Counted from the stretch's first letter, positions 27,062 through 35,490 are shown. The stretch: DNA of 64,000 nucleotides from Albidovulum sp. bin36 (GCA_002238565.1 MPMP01000001.1:93224-157223), one strand, 5' to 3'. Program-made: numbers and translations. Notes: a model not told the origin generated them from the sequence alone.

Positions 27062-27494
27062 TCATCGGACAACAAACTGGCTTTCTAGCGGCGAACTAGA
27101 ACCATTCACCTTGAAACCTCCGCGGTCCGCTCCCGGACTAAGCCGATTGTCCAGGACGGCACGCCTACCGCCGGACCCTCCTCCAGCCAGCGGCCGACCT
27201 CGGCGCGCTGCGCCGCGTCCAGCTTCGGCGGCCGTCCGATGCGCTGCATGTCCTTCAGTCCCTCCGCGCTCCGGGCGTTGTATCTGTTCACCTAGTCGCA
27301 CAGCGTCTGACGGTCGACGCCGGCCCCTGGCGCGCGATTTCCGCGCGGGTGTGCTCGCCCTCCATCACCCTGGCGATCGCCCGCAAGCGCCGGGACTGGT
27401 TCTTGTCCTTGCATTTGCCGGCCAGTGCCTTTAGGCCCTCCGCCGCGTGGTCGGAGTTCGTGATTGCGACGCTGTTCGGCATGACTTCCTCCAT
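27062..27494 (-). pseudogene. IS630-family transposase remnant
   Basis: Two frames together give the N-terminal helix-turn-helix half of an IS630-type transposase: SRRLRAIARVMEG and EIARQ, then GVDRQTLCD and VNRYNARSAEGLKDM, then GRPPKLDAAQRAEVGRWLEEG. A one-base frameshift lies after ARQG near 27320, and a TAG stop replaces the expected Trp codon just before VNRYN (27293-27295). The catalytic DDE half is absent. The element is therefore dead and truncated. It marks the left edge of the foreign-looking island that follows. Confidence 0.75.
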
Positions 27495-27597
27495 GTTGTT
27501 AGATTCTCAACCCGCAACATACGGGAAGGCGGCACCGACTGCACCCCGCATGTCGCCACCACGCCTAGATGTCGATGTTCAAAAATAAGTTCTTATA

Positions 27598-28164
27598 ATG
27601 TTCGCGAATCAGCAATTACTGGCATTGGCATTAGATGTCCACACACTCTCGAGTGCCCACATAGGGATCAATGAATTCAGCCATGACGTGTTCGATGCCA
27701 AGCGTTCGGAACTCGGCGAATTGCTGTATCGCATGAAGTAACGGGGGGACATTTCGGCGGCGCCTAGGATTGTTGAAGCGGCAGTCGAGTTCCTGCATCG
27801 GAGCCGGAACAAGTTCGATGTGATGGTTCCAGTTCCTCCTTCAGGGAGTCGGCCTGTGCACCCGGTGCTGATTCTGGCCAACGATATCGGAAAAGCACTG
27901 GGTTTGCCGGTTGCCGATTGAGTGCCTGCTACGAGACCTACAACGCAGTTAAAGGGCGTCATGGGCCTCGAGAACCGAAAGAAGCTGCTGGAAGGTCTGT
28001 ACACAGTGGAAAATGCAAAGACGATGGGAAAGAGCGTCCTGTTGTTCAACGACTTGTACCGTTCGGGCGCTACAATGAACGCCATAGCGGAGTTGCTCAT
28101 GACCGAGGGAAGGACCGAGACTGTGCGCGTGCTGACGATCACGAGAACAAGGAGCACACAGTGA
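27598..28164 (+). pseudogene. ComF-like phosphoribosyltransferase, broken by a stop and a frameshift
   Basis: From ATG 27598 the frame encodes an N-terminal segment ending SELGELLYRMK, then TAA (27739-27741) where Tyr (TAC) is expected, then RGDISAAPRIVEAAVEFL and DVMVPVPPSGSRPV. After LGLPVAD (TGA at 27919) a one-base shift restores TRPTTQLKGVMGLENRKKLL and the PRPP loop VLLFNDLYRSGATMNAI. The whole is a ComF-type phosphoribosyltransferase of about 188 residues. Its end overlaps the start of the next gene (GTGA at 28161), showing it was the first gene of a coupled cassette. Both lesions could in principle be sequencing errors; if real, the gene is dead. Confidence 0.75.
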
Positions 28165-28766
28165 CTGCGGTGTTCGTTGGCGGCTCCCGGCGGATAACGC
28201 GTTTGCCAGTGGAAGCGAAGACCCGGATTAACAACGTCGCGGACAGGGGCTTCGCGATCCTAATCGGGGACGCAAACGGGGCCGACAAGGCAGTGCAAAA
28301 GCACCTTGCCGAGGCGAAATACGACAAGGTAACGGTGTATTGCTCGGGTGAAACCAGCCGCAACAACATCGGTCAATGGGAAATCCGTAACATAAGAGCT
28401 GGGGAGCGCGAAAAGACCTTTCAGTTCTACGCTGCCAAGGATCGTGAAATGGCGCAGCAAGCTAAATTCGGGCTGATGATTTGGGATGGCAAGAGCCCGG
28501 GAACGGCTCTGAACATTCTGCGTCTGGTGCAAGCGTCGAAAAAGGCAGTGCTGGTCAGTGTTGCCGAAAAGTCGGAGGTTGAATTCAAGAGCAAGGAGGA
28601 TTGGGATGCCTTTCTTTCCCGGTGCTCGTCGAAACTGCGTCGAGATATGGAAAGACGGGCCATTCAAAATGAACTGTTCATGTTGAGGCCGGAGCAGGAT
28701 GAGTTTTATTTCGGCGAGACCGATGAACCGATTGATGGCGCAATTGGCTGGAGTGAATTGAAATAG
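28161..28766 (+). CDS. SLOG-fold nucleotide-binding protein
   Basis: A 201-residue protein starting with GTG inside the stop codon of the phosphoribosyltransferase. The N-terminal Rossmann-like domain has VFVGGSRRITRLP, then ILIGDANGADKAVQKHLAE (the G-D-x-x-G-A-D pattern of the SLOG/DUF2493 superfamily) and DREMAQQAKFGLMIWDGKSPGT (D-x-x-x-x-x-x-x-x-x-x-W-x-G-x-S-x-G-T). SLOG proteins bind or cleave nucleotides and nucleotide sugars and recur in DprA, LOG and biological-conflict systems. A charged C-terminal tail of about 60 residues follows. The frame is intact although its upstream partner is broken. Function is not known. Confidence 0.72.
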   Translation: MTAVFVGGSRRITRLPVEAKTRINNVADRGFAILIGDANGADKAVQKHLAEAKYDKVTVYCSGETSRNNIGQWEIRNIRAGEREKTFQFYAAKDREMAQQAKFGLMIWDGKSPGTALNILRLVQASKKAVLVSVAEKSEVEFKSKEDWDAFLSRCSSKLRRDMERRAIQNELFMLRPEQDEFYFGETDEPIDGAIGWSELK

Positions 28767-28769
28767 AAG

Positions 28770-29018
28770 ATGGAAGCGGCTTTGGCGGACGGGGATTCGA
28801 AAGCCTTTGTCGAGTTGTTGGGGGGAATGGCGAGGCAAAGGGGAATGAGCCGTGTGGCGCAGGAAACAGGTTTGGCGCGAGAAGCGCTGTATCGAGCACT
28901 CATTTCGGACGGGAATCCTGAGTTTGCTACCATCGTCAAGGTGACAATGGCACTGATGGCACTGGGACTGCAATTGTGTGCTATGAGAAAGGCCGAAGCG
29001 TCGACTGGTCTCAAGTGA
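28770..29018 (+). CDS. HTH antitoxin-like protein (addiction-module antidote family)
   Basis: An 82-residue protein three bases after the SLOG gene. The core LLGGMARQRGMSRVAQETGLAREALYRAL with DGNPEFATIVKVTMAL (given here as two parts of one helix-turn-helix domain) matches the HigA-like putative addiction-module antidotes found downstream of RelE-type toxins. No toxin gene accompanies it; its neighbours are the SLOG gene and a DUF4263 fragment. It is probably a DNA-binding autoregulator of the cassette. Confidence 0.72.
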   Translation: MEAALADGDSKAFVELLGGMARQRGMSRVAQETGLAREALYRALISDGNPEFATIVKVTMALMALGLQLCAMRKAEASTGLK

Positions 29019-29057
29019 GCGCAGTGCCTGAAATGGAACAGCCAGCGAAGTGCAGAG

Positions 29058-29426
29058 ATGACGGCGAGCGGGTGCTTGGCCGACGCAATTGACGAACGCC
29101 TCTTGCAGAGGTTCTTCGCGTCAGCCCCCGTGCTTCTCGGCCCCCTGGCACCGCCCGGCAGGGGCTACTGTTGTCTGGATAGTCCTCGGCTGGGAGCCGA
29201 ATTCGTTCCCGATTTTCTTCTTGCAAGTGCCACGTCGGCCGGATTCCGGTGGATCGCGATCGAGTTGGAGTGCCCGACCGTGAAGGCACTGACCAAGGCG
29301 GGATTGCCTGCCAGAAAGCTAGCCGACGCGCTTGGACAGATACGGGATTGGCGTACGTTGCTGGAATTTCAATTCAATCGCCGCAGCGGAATGACGGAGC
29401 TCAAAGTCTTCATGCCTAGCAGCTAA
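29058..29426 (+). CDS. DUF4263 / Shedu-type nuclease domain, C-terminally truncated
   Basis: A 122-residue fragment. The N-terminal LQRFFASAPVLLGPL, the LGAEFVPDFLLAS segment with its Asp, WIAIELECPTVKALTKAG with the E-x-E pair and LADALGQIRDWRTLL follow the order of the DUF4263 PD-(D/E)XK nuclease domain of Shedu (SduA) anti-phage proteins. After RDWRT the family continues for another hundred or so residues; here the similarity stops and the frame ends within 20 codons, so a deletion has probably joined it to unrelated DNA. It lies 39 bases after the antitoxin-like gene, in the same orientation. Probably inactive. Confidence 0.65.
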   Translation: MTASGCLADAIDERLLQRFFASAPVLLGPLAPPGRGYCCLDSPRLGAEFVPDFLLASATSAGFRWIAIELECPTVKALTKAGLPARKLADALGQIRDWRTLLEFQFNRRSGMTELKVFMPSS

Positions 29427-29637
29427 GGTTCGAGATTTCTTTTTTGGCGAACGAAACGAGAATGTCGATCTCCGGGATGCGAAGCCGATGTCGGCGAAGG
29501 CACGAGAATTAAAGTACGGACGGTAAATTCGGTGCCGAAAATATTCCATCCGTTCAGTATTGCCGCGATGCGGGCTGCAAGAGCGAACATCCGGTCCTAG
29601 GCGTCTTTATCGAAAAGCAAGTTTTTCACGGGATTGT

Positions 29638-31554
29638 TTATTTTTCCGATTCAGCGCATTCCCGCCGGCAATTGTCCCAGGCATCGCACAAATCCGCGTA
29701 CTTTGATCTCATGGCGTCAATAGCCTCCTCGTCCGTGATGGATCCATCGAACCAGTCTTCGGCTGCTTCTTGGAAAATCGTCCGGCCGATGGCGAATCCC
29801 TTTACAAGATTGAATTTGGCGGCTGCTTCAAAACTGCGGATTAGTTCGTCACGAGACGATCCCTTGCCTAGAATAACGATTCCGCGCGTGAATTCGTCGT
29901 TGCGTTCTATTGACCGGCAAACTTCGCTCCACTCGCGGTCCTCGCATAGTGGCTCAAGTTTCCACCAATCGGGAAAGATTCCGATATCGTATATTCGCTG
30001 AATAACGCTCGCGGCTCCTTTGCCGCCCAAGGCTTGTCCCGGCGGCGACACGATTTTTAGGAGAAACTCCAGCCTGTTGCGCCGCGAAGCCTGAAACAGC
30101 CTGCGCAAAACGGCTTCCTGCCTTGCCTTAATCGAGTCTCCGTCGTCCGGATGGAATTGGCATAGCACCTTAACGACGTGGTTTAGCGGCCATTCCCTCA
30201 ATCCTCCAACTTCCAGACCGAGCGAAGGCTCGGTCTCGACAGGCCGAGAACCCGGCACCTCGGTCGGGCGGCCGATCCAGAGTCCGGTTCCCGCCCCGCG
30301 ATGCAGCGCGGCCTCTCCGTACTGGCCGTCGCATAGGATGCCGTATCCGCCGCTAATTCCCGTCCGCATAGCAGCATCGAGGCACAGCAACTTGAAATCG
30401 CCAATGCGATCTCGCGACGATCCTGTCCGCGCCGCGAGGTCCTCGAACTGCTTTCGGTGGTCGAATGCAAAAATCCTAAGATTCGGCCAGTCGACGCTTC
30501 GGTTGGTCGACCAATGAATCTGCTCGAGTTCGGGATCTTTGCGCAAGGCAGGATCCTTGACTCCTCGCTCTAGAAAGAAGTCGAGCTCCGTGCGTGAGGG
30601 ATAGGACGGCGTGCAACCGTGCCTGCTAACGGAAAACGCGCCGCACGCATTCGCGATTCGCAGCGAATCCGACCAATCGCAGCCGGTAAGCCAACCCTTC
30701 AGCAAGCCGGACATAAAACCGTCGCCGGCGCCGACGACATTGAAAACCTCGATTTGGAATCCTTCGCCGGCTATGCCCTGTTCAAGGGAATCCGGGATAT
30801 CGCCCTCGAAAGCCACGGCTCCGATTGGGCCTCGCTTGCATACGAGAACTGCATCGGTGATTTTCCGCACCGCGCGAAGCGCGTCCAATGTATCTACTGT
30901 TCCTCCGGCAATGTGGAATTCTTCCTCGGTTCCGACTATCAAGTCGAACAATTCGAGCGTCGACTGAAGTTTCGAAGTGACGTTTTCGGATCCAATGTAT
31001 CGTCCTTCGCCATGGCCGTGGCCGGCTAATCCCCAAAGATTGGGCCGATAGTCGATATCCAGCGCAGTCTTGGCTCCGAACTTGCGACCAAGCCGGACGG
31101 CCTTGAGCGTGGCCGCTTCGACTTGCGGATGCGACAGGTGCGTCCCCGTCGCGCAGACGCAACGCGCCGAGGCTATGAACTCTTCGTCAATGTCATCCTC
31201 GGAAATTGCCATGTCAGCGCAGTTCTCGCGGTAAAAAAGCAGCGGGAATTGATTCTTGTCGCGAATGCCCAAAATCGCGAGCGCAGTCAGTCGTTCCGGA
31301 TCCGTTTTGACCGCGGAAACATCGACTCCCTCCCTGACAAGCTGCTCCCGGATAAACCGACCCATATGCTCGTCGCCCACGCGCGTAATCAAGGCCGACT
31401 TTAGCCCTAGCCTTGCGCTGCCCGCGGCGATGTTTGTCGGCGAACCTCCGATGTATTTGCTAAATGACGCCATATCTTCAAGGCGCCCCCCGGTCTGGTC
31501 GCCGTAAAGGTCGACAGATGCGCGTCCAATCGTAATCAAGTCCAGATTTTTCAA
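29638..31554 (-). CDS. iolC: 5-dehydro-2-deoxygluconokinase fused to DUF2090 domain
   Basis: A 638-residue two-domain protein. Residues 1 to about 325 form an IolC-type PfkB kinase (GGSPTNIAAGSARLGLKSAL and NVVGAGDGFMSGLLKG), which phosphorylates 5-dehydro-2-deoxygluconate in inositol breakdown. Residues from about 350 form DUF2090, with the signature LRIFAFDHRKQFEDLA and a TIM-barrel-like ending; such domains are proposed to act as the following aldolase (IolJ-like). This fusion is known in Proteobacteria. No other iol gene is in the window. It is the last gene of a minus-strand series after DUF1638. Confidence 0.9.
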   Translation of the reverse strand: MKNLDLITIGRASVDLYGDQTGGRLEDMASFSKYIGGSPTNIAAGSARLGLKSALITRVGDEHMGRFIREQLVREGVDVSAVKTDPERLTALAILGIRDKNQFPLLFYRENCADMAISEDDIDEEFIASARCVCATGTHLSHPQVEAATLKAVRLGRKFGAKTALDIDYRPNLWGLAGHGHGEGRYIGSENVTSKLQSTLELFDLIVGTEEEFHIAGGTVDTLDALRAVRKITDAVLVCKRGPIGAVAFEGDIPDSLEQGIAGEGFQIEVFNVVGAGDGFMSGLLKGWLTGCDWSDSLRIANACGAFSVSRHGCTPSYPSRTELDFFLERGVKDPALRKDPELEQIHWSTNRSVDWPNLRIFAFDHRKQFEDLAARTGSSRDRIGDFKLLCLDAAMRTGISGGYGILCDGQYGEAALHRGAGTGLWIGRPTEVPGSRPVETEPSLGLEVGGLREWPLNHVVKVLCQFHPDDGDSIKARQEAVLRRLFQASRRNRLEFLLKIVSPPGQALGGKGAASVIQRIYDIGIFPDWWKLEPLCEDREWSEVCRSIERNDEFTRGIVILGKGSSRDELIRSFEAAAKFNLVKGFAIGRTIFQEAAEDWFDGSITDEEAIDAMRSKYADLCDAWDNCRRECAESEK

Positions 31555-31674
31555 TTTACCTTGTCCCCTCGCGATTCCAGAGCAGCCTAAATAAGGACAA
31601 AAAATTCTCGGCCCGGTTCATTGTTCCGGTTTGAGTATCGACCGATTCGTTCGATTTGCCGTTGCCACTGCGTT

Positions 31675-32325
31675 TTACGGGCTTCCGCGAGCAGGATGCG
31701 GAGCCAGTCTGCTCAAGAACTTTGGCAAGTCGCCGTAGCCCGTAAAACGCCGCGCATAATCGAGAGAGAGCCGAGTCGCGCACAGGCGAGCTTTGTTGTC
31801 GAGGCTTTTGTCTTCGGTTTGCGCAAGATACACGAGCTTTTCGTAGTTCCCGAAGTATGCGTCCCGCAATTCAGGATGGCGGTCCAAGCCAAGCGGCTGC
31901 CAAACAAACGAATCGAATTGCCGCACAAGAAAATCCGTCAAGTAGAACGCCCGCAATTCCGATTCCGAATTCCTTTCGAATTCCTCGAGCCCGTCGAAAA
32001 ATGCATAGCAGTGCGGCCCTTCCACCATCTCGACCCCGAGTTCATCGCACTTTTGCTGCAGCAGCCCGCCTGTGCCGCAATCGGCGTAGACGACAAAAAT
32101 TCTTTCGAATCGCCCTCTGTGGAGCTTGACCGCCTTTTCGACTTCCGCCGGAATTTTTTCAGGATAAAGGTGCAATTGCGCGGGCAGGCACGTCAGTTCA
32201 AGGTGATCCCAGCCACCGATCTCCTTGATTGCCAGGATTTCTTTTGCCAGCGCGCCGCACGCGATCAGCAATACCTTGGATTGCTTGAGTTGTCCGAGAT
32301 CGGCAATTGAATCACATGCGTCCAT
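31675..32325 (-). CDS. DUF1638 protein linked to corrinoid methyltransfer
   Basis: A 216-residue protein. VLLIACGALAKEILAIKE at the start, LTCLPAQLHLYPEKIP, VVYADCGTGGLLQQKCDE and GPHCYAFFDGL with conserved cysteines identify DUF1638. The family has no proven activity but regularly lies next to corrinoid proteins and their methyltransferases, as here (corrinoid protein 145 bases upstream). The conserved cysteines suggest metal binding or corrinoid handling, which is an inference. Confidence 0.82.
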   Translation of the reverse strand: MDACDSIADLGQLKQSKVLLIACGALAKEILAIKEIGGWDHLELTCLPAQLHLYPEKIPAEVEKAVKLHRGRFERIFVVYADCGTGGLLQQKCDELGVEMVEGPHCYAFFDGLEEFERNSESELRAFYLTDFLVRQFDSFVWQPLGLDRHPELRDAYFGNYEKLVYLAQTEDKSLDNKARLCATRLSLDYARRFTGYGDLPKFLSRLAPHPARGSP

Positions 32326-32470
32326 TATGATCTGAATCCGATGGCGTCAGAGATGCCGAAGGTCAAATTCCGGATAAAAATTCGTAAAGGCAGTCGATCA
32401 ATCGCGGGCTGCGCAGCTCTACCGAGCGCGTTTCCGGGAAAGCGGAATACCTTAGCGCGATTCGTCCCTT

Positions 32471-33175
32471 TTATCCGGCAGCCAATACATTGTGCTTTCG
32501 TTCCATTAGCTTCTTGGCTGTCTCGACGGCCACCGCCGCGTCGCGGCAATAGGCATCGGCGCCGATGGATTTGCTGAATTCCTCGTTCAACGGCGCGCCG
32601 CCGACTAAAATAACGTAGTCGTCGCGAACGCCTTTTGCGACGAGCGTATCGATTACAACCTTCATGTACGGCATTGTTGTCGTAAGTAGCGCCGACATCC
32701 CTAGGATATCGGGCTGTTCGCTTTCCAGAGCCTCCATGTAGTTTTCGACGGGATTGTTGATTCCGAGGTCGATCACATCGAACCCCGCGCCTTCCATCAT
32801 CATCGACACAAGGTTTTTTCCGATATCGTGTATATCGCCTTTGACCGTGCCGATGACCATTTTTCCCATTCTCGGTGCGCCGGTCTCTGCAAGAAGCGGC
32901 TTGAGGATTGCCATGCCCCCTTTCATTGCGTTGGCCGCCAGGAGCACTTCCGGGACGAATAGAATGCCGTCACGGAAATCGATTCCCACTATTCGCATCC
33001 CCTCCACTAGCGCGACCGTCAGGATCTTGTACGGCTCCCAGCCTCGTTCGAGGAAAATGTTCACGCCTTCTTCGATCTCTTCGCGCAACCCGTCGTAGAG
33101 ATCGTCGTGCATCTGCAGTACCAGCTCGTCGTCCGGCAATTCGGAAAGTATGATATCGTCGTCGTCTTCGGACAT
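32471..33175 (-). CDS. corrinoid (B12-binding) methyltransferase protein
   Basis: A 234-residue carrier with an N-terminal helical cap (about residues 20-95) and a Rossmann B12-binding domain. The signature is complete: GTVKGDIHDIGKNLV, with the cobalt-ligating His in D-x-H-x-x-G, then MSALLTTTMPYMK and VILVGGAPLNEEF. Such proteins (MtbC/MttC/MetH-like) shuttle methyl groups between a donor enzyme and an acceptor. The neighbour is a homocysteine methyltransferase, so the module resembles the split methionine synthase described in some Rhodobacterales. Cofactor would come from the BtuFCD importer. Confidence 0.92.
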   Translation of the reverse strand: MSEDDDDIILSELPDDELVLQMHDDLYDGLREEIEEGVNIFLERGWEPYKILTVALVEGMRIVGIDFRDGILFVPEVLLAANAMKGGMAILKPLLAETGAPRMGKMVIGTVKGDIHDIGKNLVSMMMEGAGFDVIDLGINNPVENYMEALESEQPDILGMSALLTTTMPYMKVVIDTLVAKGVRDDYVILVGGAPLNEEFSKSIGADAYCRDAAVAVETAKKLMERKHNVLAAG

Positions 33176-33288
33176 TGGCTATTCGTCTCCCGGCGCTGTT
33201 CAGGCCAACCATGAAAGCTGTCGCGAACTCTCTCGCGTGCTGCGCTGCGACAGTCTGTAATCACATAGCGACAAAAGAGGCAGAAATG

Positions 33289-34309
33289 TCAATTCTTTCT
33301 GCTGCGCGACCGCCTGGTGCGCCTCCTTTCATTCGACCTAGTATTCGCTCTAGCCGCCGTCAACACGCCGAGCTTCGATTCGACTTCGCTCAAGTCCAAG
33401 CTGGATTCGACATTTGCCGCCCTTTCCAGGGCGGAGCGCATCGCGTCAATGTGCAAGGGCGTCGTTCCGCAGCAGCCTCCGATTATTTTCGCGCCGGCTC
33501 TTCGCGCCAACACCGCGTAGACCGCCATTAGCTCCGGGTCGCCGTCGTAGACTATGCGGCCTTCCTTGAATTTCGGAATGCCTGCATTCCCTTTTGCAAT
33601 TACCGGCATCCGCCCGTTTTTGACGTCGAATTCAAGCAGCGTGGCCACCAGGTCCTGCGCTCCCGATCCGCAATTCGCTCCGAAAGCTATCGGCGGATAC
33701 GTCATCGATAGGGAACTTGCCGCAAATTCGGAGGGGCTCACTCCCATCATAGTACGCGAAGCCGTGTCGAAACTCATTGTGCCGCACCAGGACATTCCCG
33801 TCAGGCGAATTCCTTCCGACGCGGCCTCTAACTCCTCAAGGCAAGACATGGTTTCGACCCACGCAAAATCGGCCCCGCCCTCCTTCAAGCCTTCGGCCTG
33901 TTCATGGAAAATTTCGACGGCATCTTCTTTTTTCAATGATCCGACGGGTTCCAGAAGCTCGCCTGTCGGCCCCATCGAACCTGCGGCAAGAACGATCGCA
34001 AACATTCCGAGCGATTTCCGCCGCTGCGCGCGAGATTTCCCGACTTTGAGATTCCTTGCCATGGAGCTTCAGACGGGCGCTATTGGCACCGAAACTGTTC
34101 GTTAGCACGAGCTGCGCGCCCGCTTCGACGAATTGCCTGCAAAGCAATTCCACCGGCTTTGGCCGATCCGTATTCCAAAGCTCGGGCGGATCGCCAGCCG
34201 GAAGTCCGGCGGCGAATAAATTCGTGCCTGTCGCTCCGTCGGCCAATAGCCAGCCTTTCGCTTCAAGCTCGGAATACAGCGCTGAAGCAATTTCGTTCAT
34301 CGCAAGCAA
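33289..34309 (-). pseudogene. bmt: betaine/homocysteine-type S-methyltransferase with frameshift
   Basis: Two overlapping frames encode one protein. The N-terminal part (34309 down to about 34000) reads WLLADGATGTNLFAAGL, LVLTNSFGANSARLKLHGKE and RAAAEIARNV. The rest (about 34005 down to 33289) reads VLAAGSMGPTGELLEPVG, AFGANCGSGAQDL and IGGCCGTTPLHI, which carry the zinc-ligand cysteines. At the junction roughly four to six residues normally found between these parts are missing and the frame changes, so a small deletion is likely. The product would accept a methyl group from the adjacent corrinoid protein to make methionine. If the lesion is real, this branch is dead; an assembly error is equally possible. 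Confidence 0.82.
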
Positions 34310-34360
34310 GCTCCAGGGAAATGCCGAATGAAAAATATTCGCGGTCCGTCGGGTGCGGAA

Positions 34361-34807
34361 TCAAGCTGCCGCGACTGAATCCGCCTCAAGAGATTTTTCC
34401 GCCAAAGTTCGAATCCTCGCGACCATGGCGACGAGCCCGTTAGATCTTTGCGATGACAGATGCCCGTGGAGGCCGAGCTTGGCCAGTTCCGCCGATGCGT
34501 CCACTTCAACGACCTCGGCAAGTGACAGGCCATTGTAAATTGTTCTGAGAATCGCAATCAAACCGCGAACAATCATCGCGTCGCTATCGCCGTTGAAACT
34601 GAAACGCGTATTTGTTCCGGAACCCGTGATTTCCGGCACGATCCAAACCTGGCTGGCGCAGCCGTTCACCTTCGTCGCCGGAATGCGCAGCTGATCCTCA
34701 AGCGGCGTCATGTCTTTCCCCAATTCAATGACAAACCGGTAGCGCTCCTCCCATTCTTCAAGGAATTCAAAGGTGTCCACGATTTCGGCAAAGGCTTCTG
34801 TTGGCAC
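34361..34807 (-). CDS. sufE: SufE-family sulfur acceptor
   Basis: A 148-residue SufE protein that accepts persulfide sulfur from SufS during Fe-S cluster assembly. The segment FEFLEEWEERYRFVIELGKDM leads to the active-site cysteine in KVNGCASQVWIVPE; SDAMIVRGLIAILRTIYNGLS is also conserved. I choose the GTG at 34807 because GAGG lies 8 bases upstream; a further in-frame ATG at 34846 has no ribosome binding site. No other suf gene is adjacent. It precedes the homocysteine methyltransferase by about 50 bases. Confidence 0.92.
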   Translation of the reverse strand: MPTEAFAEIVDTFEFLEEWEERYRFVIELGKDMTPLEDQLRIPATKVNGCASQVWIVPEITGSGTNTRFSFNGDSDAMIVRGLIAILRTIYNGLSLAEVVEVDASAELAKLGLHGHLSSQRSNGLVAMVARIRTLAEKSLEADSVAAA

Positions 34808-35305
34808 TAACTTTCCTCGAGCGCGATAGAAACAAATGGAATTCAACGTTGCGGATCCAGGTCTGGGGGCACTTTGATCAACTGGCTGCAGACCTAGGGC
34901 AAGACTGGATTCTCTCTATTCGGTGTCTACATGGCACAGATAAAGGAAATCAAAGCGATTCGCTGAAATTCAAGAATCTTTTTCCCTGTTCGAAGTTCGC
35001 GGTCCCTAGTCTCAAAAGGCAATTCAATGAGATCCTACATCCCCGCGTGAAGGAACGCACGCCAAAACGCTATTATTCTTTGCAGAACGCGATCGCGCAT
35101 AGGAACGGTTTATGCGGCCCTTTGACCGAGGCCGCCACTCGAATCGCGTGGAGAATCGCAAATTGCCTAAAGTTCTGTTATTCGACTTTAGTCTTTCCAA
35201 GCAGAATCTATTGAGATAGAGTTGCCTTGGAAAATCGCAATTTGTTTGGGCAATTACATGTTGAGTTGTCATGATAATGCCCGCAAAAGTAGAAAGGCAC
35301 TTTAA
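34808..35305. other. gap between sufE and lipoprotein gene, nothing recognised
   Basis: About 500 bases between divergent genes. A plus-strand frame starting inside sufE shows no known domain and was not accepted. Confidence 0.45.
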
Positions 35306-35479
35306 ATGAAAAAGGTGATCATTAGCTTTCTCGCTCTGTCGTTTTTGTCCGGATGCGCCATGGATGCCGGTGGAAATTGGAATCCTATAAATTGGTTTGG
35401 CGGCAGCGACGAACCTGAATTGGTTGAATACGAGGAAATAGATTTGGAAATTGAAGAAATAGATGACGAGATCCAGTAG
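35306..35479 (+). CDS. small lipoprotein
   Basis: A 57-residue protein with a classic lipoprotein signal: MKKVIISFLALSFLSGC, where Cys17 would be lipidated. The mature part contains NWNPINWFGG, a motif seen in small alphaproteobacterial lipoproteins, and a strongly acidic tail (about half Glu and Asp). AGAAAGG lies upstream of the ATG. It probably sits at the periplasmic face of the outer membrane. Function unknown. Confidence 0.7.
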   Translation: MKKVIISFLALSFLSGCAMDAGGNWNPINWFGGSDEPELVEYEEIDLEIEEIDDEIQ

Positions 35480-35490
35480 GGCGGTTTCGA

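Noticed and set aside
27609..28157. A 182-codon minus-strand frame opposite the phosphoribosyltransferase
   Set aside because: The opposite strand encodes clear phosphoribosyltransferase motifs; the minus frame has no family resemblance and is a mirror of that coding bias.
34801..35214. A plus-strand frame of 137 codons that starts inside sufE
   Set aside because: It begins with TTG in the sufE coding region, has no domain, no signal and an irregular codon pattern. It is most likely a chance frame.
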